From a bacterium (GTDB lineage Bacteria; Atribacterota; JS1; SB-45; 34-128), in contig JAHIPN010000059.1 of the NCBI GenBank assembly GCA_018894595.1, positions 1 to 13,492 of the forward strand: a stretch of 13,492 nucleotides of DNA. The letters are read 5' to 3'. The notes under the pieces are model-generated. The model worked only from the letters and a program-made list of their open reading frames with translations. It had not been told where the DNA came from and ran no database searches. Both the position numbers and the translations under genes were made by a program. Shown here piece after piece: positions 6,032 to 12,455 of the stretch; the first letter of the stretch is position 1; each line of letters begins with the position of its first letter.

Positions 6032-7242
6032 CAATAACTGCTGATGAGCGATGGGGTTTAATTGAAAAGATATCCAATAAAGTAGTAACTTTCGGCAAAT
6101 TTGAACATACATTAAAAGATGCATTGGGAGAACTCACTGTTAAGCCTTTAACCGGTATTCCAATTGCCATAGCTATTTTATATGGTTTTTGGAGTGTATT
6201 TTGTTCTTTTGCAGGAACATTATTTACTGATGGATTTTTTGTCAAATTATTTGATGAACATTTTTTACCCTGGATACAGTCAGTTTTTCCAGGGGAAGGT
6301 GGATGGTTTTACTATATTTTTGTGGGAGATCCATTAGCAGATAATTGTTTTGAAGCTTTTGGAGTTCTAACTTCTGGTTTATTTGTAGCTATAGGAGTTG
6401 TTCTGCCGGCAATATTTATATTTTATTTAATGATGGCTTTATTAGAAGATGTGGGTTATCTACCTCGAATGGCTGTACTTATTGATACTATATTTCATAA
6501 GATTGGTCTACATGGATATGCTATTGTGCCTTCTATTCTTGCCTTAGGTTGTAATGTGCCTGCAGTAACTGCAACTCGAATTTTAGAAACAAAAAAACAA
6601 CGTTTTATGATGATGACTTTATTGGCAATATTTATTCCTTGTGGGGCTCAACTGGGGATTATGCAAGAAGTAATTCCAGAGAGTACAGGGATAGTTTTGT
6701 TGTATTTAATTTTTGGATACTTTATTTTTGGTTTTGTCTTGAATAAACTTACTCCAGGGAAATCCCCTGAAATTCTGATTGATGTCCCTCCTTATCAAAA
6801 GCCCCTATGGAATAATATATCAAGAAAACTACGAATGAGGTTAGGAGGCTTTTTAAAAACTGCGGTTCCCTTTGTGTTGTTTGGTTGTGCAATTGTAAAC
6901 ATTTTATATCTTACCGGGACTATAGATTGGTTGGCTAAAACACTAACACCGCTTCTTACTGGTTGGTTTGGGGTTCCCGGTGAAACAGCAGGACCTTTAG
7001 TTGCTGCGTTTTTAAGAAAGGATCTTGCGGTTGCCCAACTTAGTGTAATTGAAATGAGTAAGTATCAAATGATTACATCTGTTGTGCTTGTTTCCATATA
7101 TTTTCCCTGTGTAGCAACATTTGTAATGTTACTCAAAGAAGGATGGAAAAACCTTTTGGGCAGTTTAGCAGTTTTAGTAACAGTAATATTTTTATATGGT
7201 GGTTTAATAAATTTGATTTGGACATTATTGGGGGTACAATAA
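6028..7242 (+). CDS. feoB: FeoB ferrous-iron transporter, stand-alone membrane domain
   Basis: A 404-residue polytopic membrane protein corresponding to the FeoB spacer plus transmembrane domain. The first residues ADERWGLIEKISNKVV align with the region just after the G domain in full-length FeoB. LTVKPLTGIPIAIAILYGF then enters the first helix. Diagnostic motifs are ALLEDVGYLPRMAVLID (137-153), HGYAIVPSILALGCNVPAV (162-180, with the conserved GCNVPA) and a second gate-like segment IYFPCVATFVMLLKEGWK near the C-terminus. ATG 6028 follows GGGGGAG and overlaps the G-domain stop. Together with the previous gene it rebuilds a complete FeoB for Fe(II) import. No frameshift is needed: both genes have their own start and ribosome-binding site, so the split looks genuine. 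Confidence 0.93.
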   Translation: MTITADERWGLIEKISNKVVTFGKFEHTLKDALGELTVKPLTGIPIAIAILYGFWSVFCSFAGTLFTDGFFVKLFDEHFLPWIQSVFPGEGGWFYYIFVGDPLADNCFEAFGVLTSGLFVAIGVVLPAIFIFYLMMALLEDVGYLPRMAVLIDTIFHKIGLHGYAIVPSILALGCNVPAVTATRILETKKQRFMMMTLLAIFIPCGAQLGIMQEVIPESTGIVLLYLIFGYFIFGFVLNKLTPGKSPEILIDVPPYQKPLWNNISRKLRMRLGGFLKTAVPFVLFGCAIVNILYLTGTIDWLAKTLTPLLTGWFGVPGETAGPLVAAFLRKDLAVAQLSVIEMSKYQMITSVVLVSIYFPCVATFVMLLKEGWKNLLGSLAVLVTVIFLYGGLINLIWTLLGVQ

Positions 7243-7243
7243 A

Positions 7244-7687
7244 ATGAATGATAGAATTGGAAGAATATATTTTGGAGTTTTAGGAATTGTTACTTTGATT
7301 TTTGGGATTGCCAACTTAATGGTAACCATAGGTGGTAATGATTTTTCTTGGGGTATCCTTGAGATATCTGGTGATATGTTTAGAGGAGGATGGGGAGGAC
7401 TTATTGTAATATCTGCAGGGCTGTTTTATTTATCCAGTCTTAAGAATTTTTCAGAGATTCACCAACTTTCTAAGGCATTAATGGGAAGTATATTGATATG
7501 GATACTGGCGGGAACTGATATATTTGTAAGAGTTACCGAGTCAATTCCTGGCGGAGAAGAAGGTCCTTGGTTTAATTCCTTAGATGGATTTTTGAGTACC
7601 TATGCACCTCCCTATCCACCGGTAATATTTTTACTGCCGTTTTCTTTAGTAGTAATATACTATATTAATAAAAAGAAAAAGGCCTGA
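7244..7687 (+). CDS. Unrecognised four-helix membrane protein at the end of the feo operon
   Basis: A 147-residue protein that I cannot assign to a family. It has about four membrane segments (roughly 7-27, 48-65, 77-96 and 125-142), a glycine-rich loop, an acidic PGGEEGPW loop (102-109) and a lysine-rich cytoplasmic tail (INKKKKA). ATG 7244 begins one base after the feoB stop, with GGGGGT (7230-7235) inside the end of feoB, so it is almost certainly translated with the feo genes. By position it is a candidate accessory subunit of Fe(II) uptake, as small proteins such as FeoC are in other bacteria, but it is not like FeoC in sequence. Its stop lies 17 bp from the convergent ABC permease gene. 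Confidence 0.75.
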   Translation: MNDRIGRIYFGVLGIVTLIFGIANLMVTIGGNDFSWGILEISGDMFRGGWGGLIVISAGLFYLSSLKNFSEIHQLSKALMGSILIWILAGTDIFVRVTESIPGGEEGPWFNSLDGFLSTYAPPYPPVIFLLPFSLVVIYYINKKKKA

Positions 7688-7704
7688 GACTATATTTTTA
7701 CTTA

Positions 7705-8523
7705 TTATCCTCTCTTTCTTTTTGGTGAAAGGATAACGGCAATTACGAAGAATAAGGTTGATACTATGGCGATTGATGAGCCAATAGGGAAATCAAATAA
7801 AAATGAGACCAATATTCCTATCATACAATATCCCACTCCAAATAAGGGTGAGAATATGATTATTTTTTTGAAATCGTAAAAGAATTGATAGGCTGTTGAG
7901 GTTGGGTTAACAATTAAGGCAAAGATCAGCAATCCTCCTACTAATTTCAGAGAAAGAGAGACCGTGACTCCAGTTAAAAAGAGAATTAAATAATAAAAAG
8001 GTTTGGTAGGAATCCCTGAAGCTTCGGCCATTTTTCTATCGAACATTATAGATTGAAATTCTTTTGAGAATAATACCATTAGGGCGATTATGATAATTGC
8101 CAATATGCCTAGTCTTATTACGTCTGAACTGCTCATTCCAAGAATACTACCCCATAATATACTCATAGCTGTGCTACTCATTGCAGTTTCTGGTATAAAA
8201 TTTAAAAAGATAAGGCCAAGTGCCATGGTTGAGGAAAACATTATCCCAAGGATGATCTCAGGCTGTAACTTTGCCTTGTCAGTAAGAGGACCTAAAATAA
8301 TTGCAACTGTTGTTGAGAATATCAAGGCCATAAGAAGTGGGTTATATGAAAGGGCTAGCCCTAAGGCAGAACCGGCAAAAGCCGCATGTGACATACAAAA
8401 ACCTAAAGAAGTTAATTTCATTCTAACTATGAAGACACCTACTAAAGAGCATACTATACCCGCTAAAGATGCACCTAATAAGGTAATCAAAATTATTTTT
8501 GTTGGTAGGAGAAATAGTATCAT
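7705..8523 (-). CDS. Metal ABC transporter permease (ABC-3 family)
   Basis: A 272-residue permease of the ABC-3 family (PF00950; ZnuB/MntB/TroC type) with roughly eight hydrophobic segments. Typical features are the early GxxxGxxVxRxxLxxLGxxxSHAAFAGSALG-like stretch (25-55), the cytoplasmic coupling loop FDRKMAEASGIPTKPFYYLI (161-180) and LKLVGGLLIFALIVNPTSTA (183-202), which is highly typical of this family. The last residues are basic (PKRKRG). It is the final gene of the operon; its ATG overlaps the ATPase stop as ATGA (8520-8523), and no separate ribosome-binding site is visible, so translation is coupled. It would form the membrane channel for Zn(II) or Mn(II) with the neighbouring ATPase and binding protein. 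Confidence 0.9.
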   Translation of the reverse strand: MILFLLPTKIILITLLGASLAGIVCSLVGVFIVRMKLTSLGFCMSHAAFAGSALGLALSYNPLLMALIFSTTVAIILGPLTDKAKLQPEIILGIMFSSTMALGLIFLNFIPETAMSSTAMSILWGSILGMSSSDVIRLGILAIIIIALMVLFSKEFQSIMFDRKMAEASGIPTKPFYYLILFLTGVTVSLSLKLVGGLLIFALIVNPTSTAYQFFYDFKKIIIFSPLFGVGYCMIGILVSFLFDFPIGSSIAIVSTLFFVIAVILSPKRKRG

Positions 8524-9284
8524 TGTTTAACTTTATAAGCAACATTGAGAAATTCTGGTTTCAGAATTTTCTCTGGTCGATCGTCCCTTATAATCCTTCC
8601 TGAATTCATTAATATTACTCTATCGCACCGCTTAGGTATCGAGGCTATGTCATGCATAACCATTAAGGTTGTTAAATTTTTATTATCATGTAAACAGGAT
8701 ATTTTGTAAGAGATTTCGGAGGTAGCTTTAAAGTCTAAATTACTGAATGGTTCATCTAAAAGAAGAATTTTGGGAGCCTTGGACAGAACTCTTGCTATCA
8801 TTACCTTTTGTAGTTGACCACCAGATAATTTTCCAATTGGTCTATTGGCGAGATCATTTATCTCCATAGTATCTATCGCTTTTTCTACAGTGAGATAATC
8901 TTTATTGGAAATAGGTTTAAGTAAACCAATCTTTCCAAATCTCCCCATCATAATTACATCTTTAACTAGGAAGGGTGTAAAATTATCCACACCAAATTCC
9001 TGAGGGACATAACCAATTTCCTTTCTTATGGAACAACCAAATTTCTTAATCTTCTTTCCAAATACCCGAGTTTGACCTTTGGTACATTCTAAGAGACCGT
9101 TTATCGTTTCAAGCAAAGTTGTTTTTCCTGCACCATTAGGGCCAATAATGCACAAAAATTCTCCTTTTTTTATCTTTAGATTTATACCTTGAATGGCTGC
9201 TACCCTTTCCCCTTCATAGATTGTATCTACCTGAGAAAGCTCAATTATAACATTATTAGGATTAGAATATAAATAATTTTTCAT
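8520..9284 (-). CDS. Metal ABC transporter ATP-binding protein
   Basis: A 254-residue ABC ATPase of the ZnuC/MntB-type group. Motifs are Walker A GPNGAGKT (48-55), Q-loop Q95 in GYVPQE, signature LSGGQ (153-157), Walker B ILLLDEP (173-179) and switch H211 in VMHD. The IGYVPQ and the FTPFLVKDVIMMGR segments are usual for metal-uptake ATPases. The ATG at 9284 lies 23 bp inside the upstream FmdE-like gene, in another frame. No ATG, GTG or TTG before the conserved IIELSQVD offers a later start, and there is no clear ribosome-binding site, so coupled translation is likely. It energises import with the adjacent permease. Confidence 0.93.
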   Translation of the reverse strand: MKNYLYSNPNNVIIELSQVDTIYEGERVAAIQGINLKIKKGEFLCIIGPNGAGKTTLLETINGLLECTKGQTRVFGKKIKKFGCSIRKEIGYVPQEFGVDNFTPFLVKDVIMMGRFGKIGLLKPISNKDYLTVEKAIDTMEINDLANRPIGKLSGGQLQKVMIARVLSKAPKILLLDEPFSNLDFKATSEISYKISCLHDNKNLTTLMVMHDIASIPKRCDRVILMNSGRIIRDDRPEKILKPEFLNVAYKVKQ

Positions 9285-9687
9285 CTGACATTTTAGCTAC
9301 TTTATCAGCGATTTCTTCGCAGCTTTCTTCCATAAAATTAATCATATTTAAAATTTCTGGTTTTAGTTGAATGCTTAAATTATGTTCGTCTTTATTAAAA
9401 ATTGCTTTTACTAATTGGTTATTTTGCTTTACCTTTATATTCCCTTTCCCAAGGCTACAGCCAGTAGAAATTTGTATACCATCAACAAGACAGGAAACTG
9501 GCGGATGTTTTTCCAATTCTACTGCAACTGAAAGATCAAAATATCCTTTAGAATTTAATTTTTTTAAGGCTAAAATGCCCATTTTTATTCCTAAAACCAG
9601 AAAGGGGCCCAAGTGACCATGAAATTTAACTCCCCTATCTATTAGTTCCTCCAGGGTTACTTCCCTTATCGATAAATTACTAATCAT
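9262..9687 (-). CDS. FmdE-like protein inside a metal ABC transporter operon
   Basis: A 141-residue soluble protein resembling formylmethanofuran dehydrogenase subunit E (FmdE, PF02663). It shows FHGHLGPFLVLGIKMGILAL (22-41), C66 in PVSCLVDGIQ and C77 in STGCSLGKGNI, the usual HGH...C..DG...TGC.xGKGN pattern. The common HxCPG variant is replaced by HLGPF, so one family cysteine is absent; H23, H25, C66, D69 and C77 remain as possible metal ligands. ATG 9687 is preceded by AAGGTGA and starts 3 bp after the binding-protein stop; the gene then overlaps the ATPase by 23 bp. Being embedded between transporter genes suggests a role in metal handling, such as a cytoplasmic acceptor or sensor, rather than methanofuran metabolism. 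That role is inference. Confidence 0.82.
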   Translation of the reverse strand: MISNLSIREVTLEELIDRGVKFHGHLGPFLVLGIKMGILALKKLNSKGYFDLSVAVELEKHPPVSCLVDGIQISTGCSLGKGNIKVKQNNQLVKAIFNKDEHNLSIQLKPEILNMINFMEESCEEIADKVAKMSDEKLFIF

Positions 9688-9690
9688 TAT

Positions 9691-10536
9691 CTATTTCACC
9701 TTTATTCCATTAAATAATTGTGTTGCATTATATTTTATTAATTTAACATAGCTATCTGTTTCCGGAGTGGCTCCCGGGAAGTTTGATAGAACGATCTGGG
9801 TCGCGCCTAAATCAAATGCTAATTTAGAACCGAATTCTGTTCCACTTTGCAGATTATCTATAATCAAAGTAATATTCTCAGTTTTACCTTTTAAAAGTAA
9901 TTTTAAGAATTGTTTTGTGGAAATCATTTCTGGAGAAGGATATGTTGCAATTACATTAAAGCCGAGCCAACTAACAAAATCTTTTTGGAATTCATTGCAT
10001 ATTACTTTGATTTTGCTAACTTGAAGATTGCTTGCTTCTTCTATAATTTGCTTCGAATTAGTATGTATAGTTTTAATCAAGTCAGTGGCACTTTTATTAA
10101 AATATTCAGCTTTTTCAGGAATATTATTACAAAGTGATTCATTTATCATTTCTATTTTTGCTACAGCTAAAGATGGTGGATTCCACGGACCTTTTACTCT
10201 AATTATTTGTGTAGTTTTATTTCCTGAGGATTCAACCAGATTTTGTAACCATGGTTCAAATCCGTGAGAAAAAATTATTGTAGCTTTGCTGACTGTGTAT
10301 ATATCAGATGGTTTTATATCATAGTGAGCCGGACACATTCCGGCTGGTACTATCTCTTTTACTTGGATATACTCCTTACCTACCTCTCTAGTGAAGTCAG
10401 CTAATATTGAAGTAGTACAAACAATTATTGACTTTTCCTTACTACCGGCTTCGTTCCCTAAGCATGTACTTGCTAAGAGGGCAATTAATAAAAAACTTAA
10501 GAGTATACTTTTCACAACTTTTCTAATACTAATCAT
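9691..10536 (-). CDS. Metal ABC transporter substrate-binding protein (cluster 9)
   Basis: A 281-residue exported protein of the ZnuA/TroA family (PF01297). A signal peptide covers roughly residues 1-28 (basic MISIRKVVKS, then a hydrophobic core). C25 follows A-S-T, a poor lipobox, so lipid anchoring is uncertain. Family landmarks are VCTTSILADFTREVGKEYIQVKEIVPAG, AHYDIKPSDI with the first ligand H71, and FSHGFEPWLQNL with H91, where many homologues have a non-His loop. The usual His-rich loop is missing. The later region has NEFQKDF (181-187) and IDNLQSG, where the remaining ligands are expected. The missing His-rich loop and the altered region make Zn versus Mn uncertain. ATG 10536 has a strong GAAGGAGG site. 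It is the first gene of the operon. Confidence 0.88.
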   Translation of the reverse strand: MISIRKVVKSILLSFLLIALLASTCLGNEAGSKEKSIIVCTTSILADFTREVGKEYIQVKEIVPAGMCPAHYDIKPSDIYTVSKATIIFSHGFEPWLQNLVESSGNKTTQIIRVKGPWNPPSLAVAKIEMINESLCNNIPEKAEYFNKSATDLIKTIHTNSKQIIEEASNLQVSKIKVICNEFQKDFVSWLGFNVIATYPSPEMISTKQFLKLLLKGKTENITLIIDNLQSGTEFGSKLAFDLGATQIVLSNFPGATPETDSYVKLIKYNATQLFNGIKVK

Positions 10537-10567
10537 TTAGAACCTCCTTCTTTCACCTTTCAAATAA

Positions 10568-10594
10568 GTGTTACTATTTTTAATATAATAACAC
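10568..10594. promoter_or_regulatory. Inverted repeat over the -10 of the metal ABC promoter (putative operator)
   Basis: GTGTTACTA (10568-10576) and TAATAACAC (10586-10594) are inverted with one mismatch in nine and a 9-bp AT spacer. The right arm covers the -10 hexamer, a classic position for a repressor. No match to a specific named metal-regulator box was recognised. Confidence 0.5.
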
Positions 10595-10612
10595 AATATT
10601 TTTAAAAGTCAA
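10585..10612 (-). promoter_or_regulatory. Promoter of the metal ABC operon
   Basis: Read on the - strand, TTGACT (10612-10607) and TATTAT (10590-10585) are separated by 16 bp, both close to sigma70 consensus (5 of 6 and 4 of 6). The predicted start is near 10578, leaving ~40 nt before the binding-protein ATG. The only alternative pairing found uses ATTATA one base further on, with a 17-bp spacer. Confidence 0.6.
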
Positions 10613-10621
10613 ACATTGTGT
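10591..10621. promoter_or_regulatory. Second inverted repeat flanking the -35 of the metal ABC promoter
   Basis: ACACAAT (10591-10597) and ATTGTGT (10615-10621) are perfectly inverted with a 17-bp spacer that contains the -35. The left arm shares its ACAC with the first repeat, so three related GTGT-type half-sites occur at about 23-26 bp spacing. Confidence 0.45.
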
Positions 10622-10723
10622 CATTGTTTTTTGAAAACTAATTTTCCTAAGAGGTAGAAGATAATAGAGAGCTTTACAGATAATCGGACTATACTTATAA
10701 TTGACGAAAAAAATTGTAGAATT

Positions 10724-10797
10724 TTAAGGGATAAATTTAGCAGCAGCTTCAGTTAAATCTAACTCTTTTATATATATCTTACTTCGAATAATTTTTG
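10724..10797 (-). other. Possible remnant of a coding tail, uncertain
   Basis: In one - strand frame this stretch reads SKIYIKELDLTEAAAKFIP followed by a stop at 10724-10726, which looks more protein-like than the surrounding AT-rich sequence. The frame runs upstream into the end of the small-protein gene in a different register and has no credible start or ribosome-binding site. It may be a decayed C-terminus or chance. Nothing else recognisable lies in 10622-10803 apart from a short AT hairpin (GAAAA/TTTTC, 10633-10646). Confidence 0.2.
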
Positions 10798-10803
10798 TAA
10801 TAC

Positions 10804-11106
10804 TTAAGATTGATATTCTTCTTTGGAAATAAAATGGCCGCCGGTAATTTCATCTGATATCTTCCGGTAACTTCGGTCATATTCTAAATACAGGTTGATT
10901 CGGTTAGGACAGGAAGCACCAATCAATTCTTTTTTTAATGTGTAAGCAGGTCCATCATCTTTATAAGTAGGAGATAGATCATTATATTTCCTGATAAGTG
11001 TTCTAAATTTTTCTCCACATTTATCACACTGGCTATAAATCCAGAGAAATCCTGAGGAATCTTCTTCTTTTTTTCCAAACAATTTTTTAAAAAAACCAGG
11101 ACTCAT
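10804..11106 (-). CDS. Small cysteine-containing conserved-looking protein, function unknown
   Basis: A 100-residue soluble protein with a basic N-terminus (FFKKLFGKK) and a CxxC knuckle at C27-x2-C30 (CDKCGEKF), a third Cys at C66 (GASCPNR) and a C-terminal half LYLEYDRSYRKISDEITGGHFISKEEY. The CxxC plus a single later Cys suggests a degenerate zinc-ribbon; the pattern RKISDEITGGHFI looks conserved rather than random, and I have the impression of similar small proteins in other anaerobes, but no function is known to me. ATG 11106 is preceded by a perfect AAGGAGG and by a possible extended -10 promoter about 77 bp upstream. It is a single-gene unit, not co-directional with close neighbours. 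Confidence 0.75.
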   Translation of the reverse strand: MSPGFFKKLFGKKEEDSSGFLWIYSQCDKCGEKFRTLIRKYNDLSPTYKDDGPAYTLKKELIGASCPNRINLYLEYDRSYRKISDEITGGHFISKEEYQS

Positions 11107-11182
11107 TTTAATGCCTCCTTAAAAATTTGTACAAGAAATGAAAAATTAATTAATCTAAAATAACATTTTAATATTATGACTT

Positions 11183-11191
11183 ATTATAACA
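11183..11191 (-). promoter_or_regulatory. Extended -10 promoter for the small cysteine-containing protein
   Basis: On the - strand the sequence TGTTATAAT is a perfect extended -10 (TGnTATAAT). No good -35 is visible at the usual distance, which extended -10 promoters tolerate. The implied leader is about 70 nt. Confidence 0.4.
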
Positions 11192-11345
11192 TAAGCATAA
11201 ACGATTATTCCTCAAAAAGCATAAAAAATATTTTATGATGAATCCGACCTCTACACCAAACGCAACGCTTTATTCGGAAAAGTTTTTGAGTTATAAATTA
11301 TGATCTTTCGTTTTTAACTTTAAGTTTTTATCTTAATCGGCGATT

Positions 11346-11366
11346 TAACTTGTAACCTGAAACCTG
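11346..11366. repeat. Three tandem 7-bp units
   Basis: TAACTTG, TAACCTG and AAACCTG occur back to back and differ by one or two bases each. This heptamer style is short and could be chance or the trace of a longer intergenic repeat family. Confidence 0.35.
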
Positions 11367-11380
11367 TTTATCTGACTAAC

Positions 11381-11400
11381 TAAATAAATTTAAATAAATT
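11381..11400. repeat. Exact tandem duplication of a 10-bp AT unit
   Basis: TAAATAAATT is present twice without spacer. It is low-complexity AT sequence about 10 bp in phase with the DNA helix, possibly contributing to curvature upstream of the lipM-like promoter, but chance is likely. Confidence 0.4.
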
Positions 11401-11423
11401 TGTATTTTAATAAAAGAAGAATT

Positions 11424-11454
11424 TTGATATACTATTATAGAATAAATATATCAT
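11424..11454 (+). promoter_or_regulatory. Possible promoter of the lipM-like gene
   Basis: TTGATA (11424-11429, 5 of 6 to consensus) is followed by TATATC (11447-11452) at 17 bp or TATCAT (11449-11454, 5 of 6) at 19 bp. This would give a leader of about 100 nt that includes the hairpin at 11505-11524. Confidence 0.35.
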
Positions 11455-11504
11455 ATAGAATTTTTCTATCCCTTTAATTTGTTATCATCATATATTAATG
11501 GAGG

Positions 11505-11524
11505 GGGTTTGATTTATCAAGCCC
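11505..11524 (+). promoter_or_regulatory. Hairpin masking a Shine-Dalgarno-like run upstream of the lipM-like gene
   Basis: GGGTTTGA (11505-11512) pairs with TCAAGCCC (11517-11524), one G-T wobble in eight, with loop TTTA. The left arm overlaps GGAGGGGG (11500-11507), an unusually strong ribosome-binding site 60 bp before the real gene. A 27-codon reading frame starts at TTG 11509 and ends past the lipM-like start. A leader peptide or translational switch is possible but unproven. Confidence 0.3.
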
Positions 11525-11566
11525 GCTTATTCGGACAATCAAATTCAAACAGAAAGGGAAAAATTA

Positions 11567-12436
11567 ATGAAATGGCGATTAATAAAAGATAGTTATCATA
11601 CCGGTTTTATGAATATGGCGATTGATGAGGCAATAATGATAGCTCACCGGGAGGGTTTAGTTCCTCCCACTATCAGGTTTTATCAATGGTCTCCCGCGGC
11701 TGTATCTCTGGGTTATTTTCAGGATTTAAAGAAAGAGATTGATGTAGAAGCTTGTCAGGATATGGGAATCGACATTGTCCGTCGGCCAACCGGAGGGAAA
11801 GCAGTTCTCCATGATAAAGAGTTAACCTATAGTTTTATAATTAGAGAAAGCCATCCCTTGGTTAATAATTCTATATTAGAGACATATAAGAAGATTAGTA
11901 GGGGAATAATTAGAGGTCTTTCTTATTTAGGGATAACAGCTGAATTAGTTCCTTTGAGAGATAAATTAAAGAGCGATTCCTTACACAGGGGGGAAAAATC
12001 CGAAATTTGTCATTCTAATTTAAAATCAATCTGCTTTTCTGTTCCCTCTCAATACGAAGTGCAGGTCGAAGGTAAAAAGATTGTGGGTTCTGCTCAGGTA
12101 AGAAAAGGAGGAGTAGTTTTACAACACGGCTCTTTATTGATAGAATTAGAAAAAGATAAGCTATTCTCTGTATTTAATTTTCCTTCTGCTCAGATAAAAG
12201 AAAGGCTAAAAACAAGATTTAATGCTACCAGTTTGGAAGAGATTTTAAAGAAAAAGATAAATTTTTCAGAATTATCTGAAGTTCTTCCCCGAGGTTTTGA
12301 AGAAGAGTTTGGGGTAAGATTGATTGAAAGTAAACTAACTGAACAGGAAGAAAAAATTTCGAAAGACCTTTTAGAAAATAAGTACTCGACTTATGATTGG
12401 AATTATGAAAGGAAAAATAATCAGCTTGATTCCTAA
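11567..12436 (+). CDS. lipM: Lipoate/octanoate transfer enzyme, LipM-like octanoyltransferase
   Basis: A 289-residue BPL/LplA/LipB-fold protein (PF03099). The N-terminal MNMAIDEAI (15-23), RFYQWSPAAVSLGYFQD (37-53) and RRPTGGKAVLHDKELTYSF (72-90) form the acyl-binding core. C156 in ICFSVPSQYEV sits where LipM enzymes carry their acyl-thioester cysteine, and EGKKIVGSAQVRKGGVVLQHGSLL (168-191) provides the conserved lysine and loop. This pattern favours a LipM-type octanoyltransferase over a lipoate ligase. Extra residues 134-153, including C148, lengthen the loop before C156. ATG 11567 has AAGGGAAA just upstream; the frame is closed by a stop at 11510. It would attach octanoyl groups to GcvH or other lipoyl domains. 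Two nucleoside kinase genes follow, 19 bp downstream. Confidence 0.8.
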   Translation: MKWRLIKDSYHTGFMNMAIDEAIMIAHREGLVPPTIRFYQWSPAAVSLGYFQDLKKEIDVEACQDMGIDIVRRPTGGKAVLHDKELTYSFIIRESHPLVNNSILETYKKISRGIIRGLSYLGITAELVPLRDKLKSDSLHRGEKSEICHSNLKSICFSVPSQYEVQVEGKKIVGSAQVRKGGVVLQHGSLLIELEKDKLFSVFNFPSAQIKERLKTRFNATSLEEILKKKINFSELSEVLPRGFEEEFGVRLIESKLTEQEEKISKDLLENKYSTYDWNYERKNNQLDS

Positions 12437-12455
12437 AAAATAAAGGAGCAGGTAA

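Larger units (their letters stand above)
11107..11566. other. 460-bp non-coding, AT-rich divergent intergenic region
   Basis: No credible gene was found between the two divergent genes. The region contains the extended -10 promoter of the - strand gene, a short heptamer repeat, a 10-bp tandem duplication, a possible promoter near 11424-11454 and a hairpin at 11505-11524 ahead of the lipM-like gene. A slightly more GC-rich patch at 11241-11280 ends in weak 5-bp inverted arms (TCCGA/TCGGA) with no other meaning that I can see. Confidence 0.6.

Noticed and set aside
6003..6245. An 80-codon - strand reading frame over the FeoB junction
   Set aside because: It is antisense to the two FeoB genes with no start signals of its own.
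7705..7736. Inverted repeat TTATCC/GGATAA with nested CTTTC/GAAAG between the convergent operons, as a bidirectional terminator
   Set aside because: It lies inside the permease coding end, has a bulge, and no T-run follows on either strand.
8090..8530. A 146-codon + strand reading frame opposite the ABC permease gene
   Set aside because: It is antisense to a clear ABC-3 permease, has no ribosome-binding site and its product has no domain character.
9371..10267. Four + strand reading frames (9371-9616, 9767-10024, 9910-10137, 10028-10267) opposite the FmdE-like and binding-protein genes
   Set aside because: All lie antisense to genes with conserved motifs; their products are low-complexity and overlap one another.
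11241..11280. More GC-rich patch in the divergent intergenic region as an RNA gene
   Set aside because: No tRNA-like fold or strong stem is visible; only 5-bp arms with a long loop.
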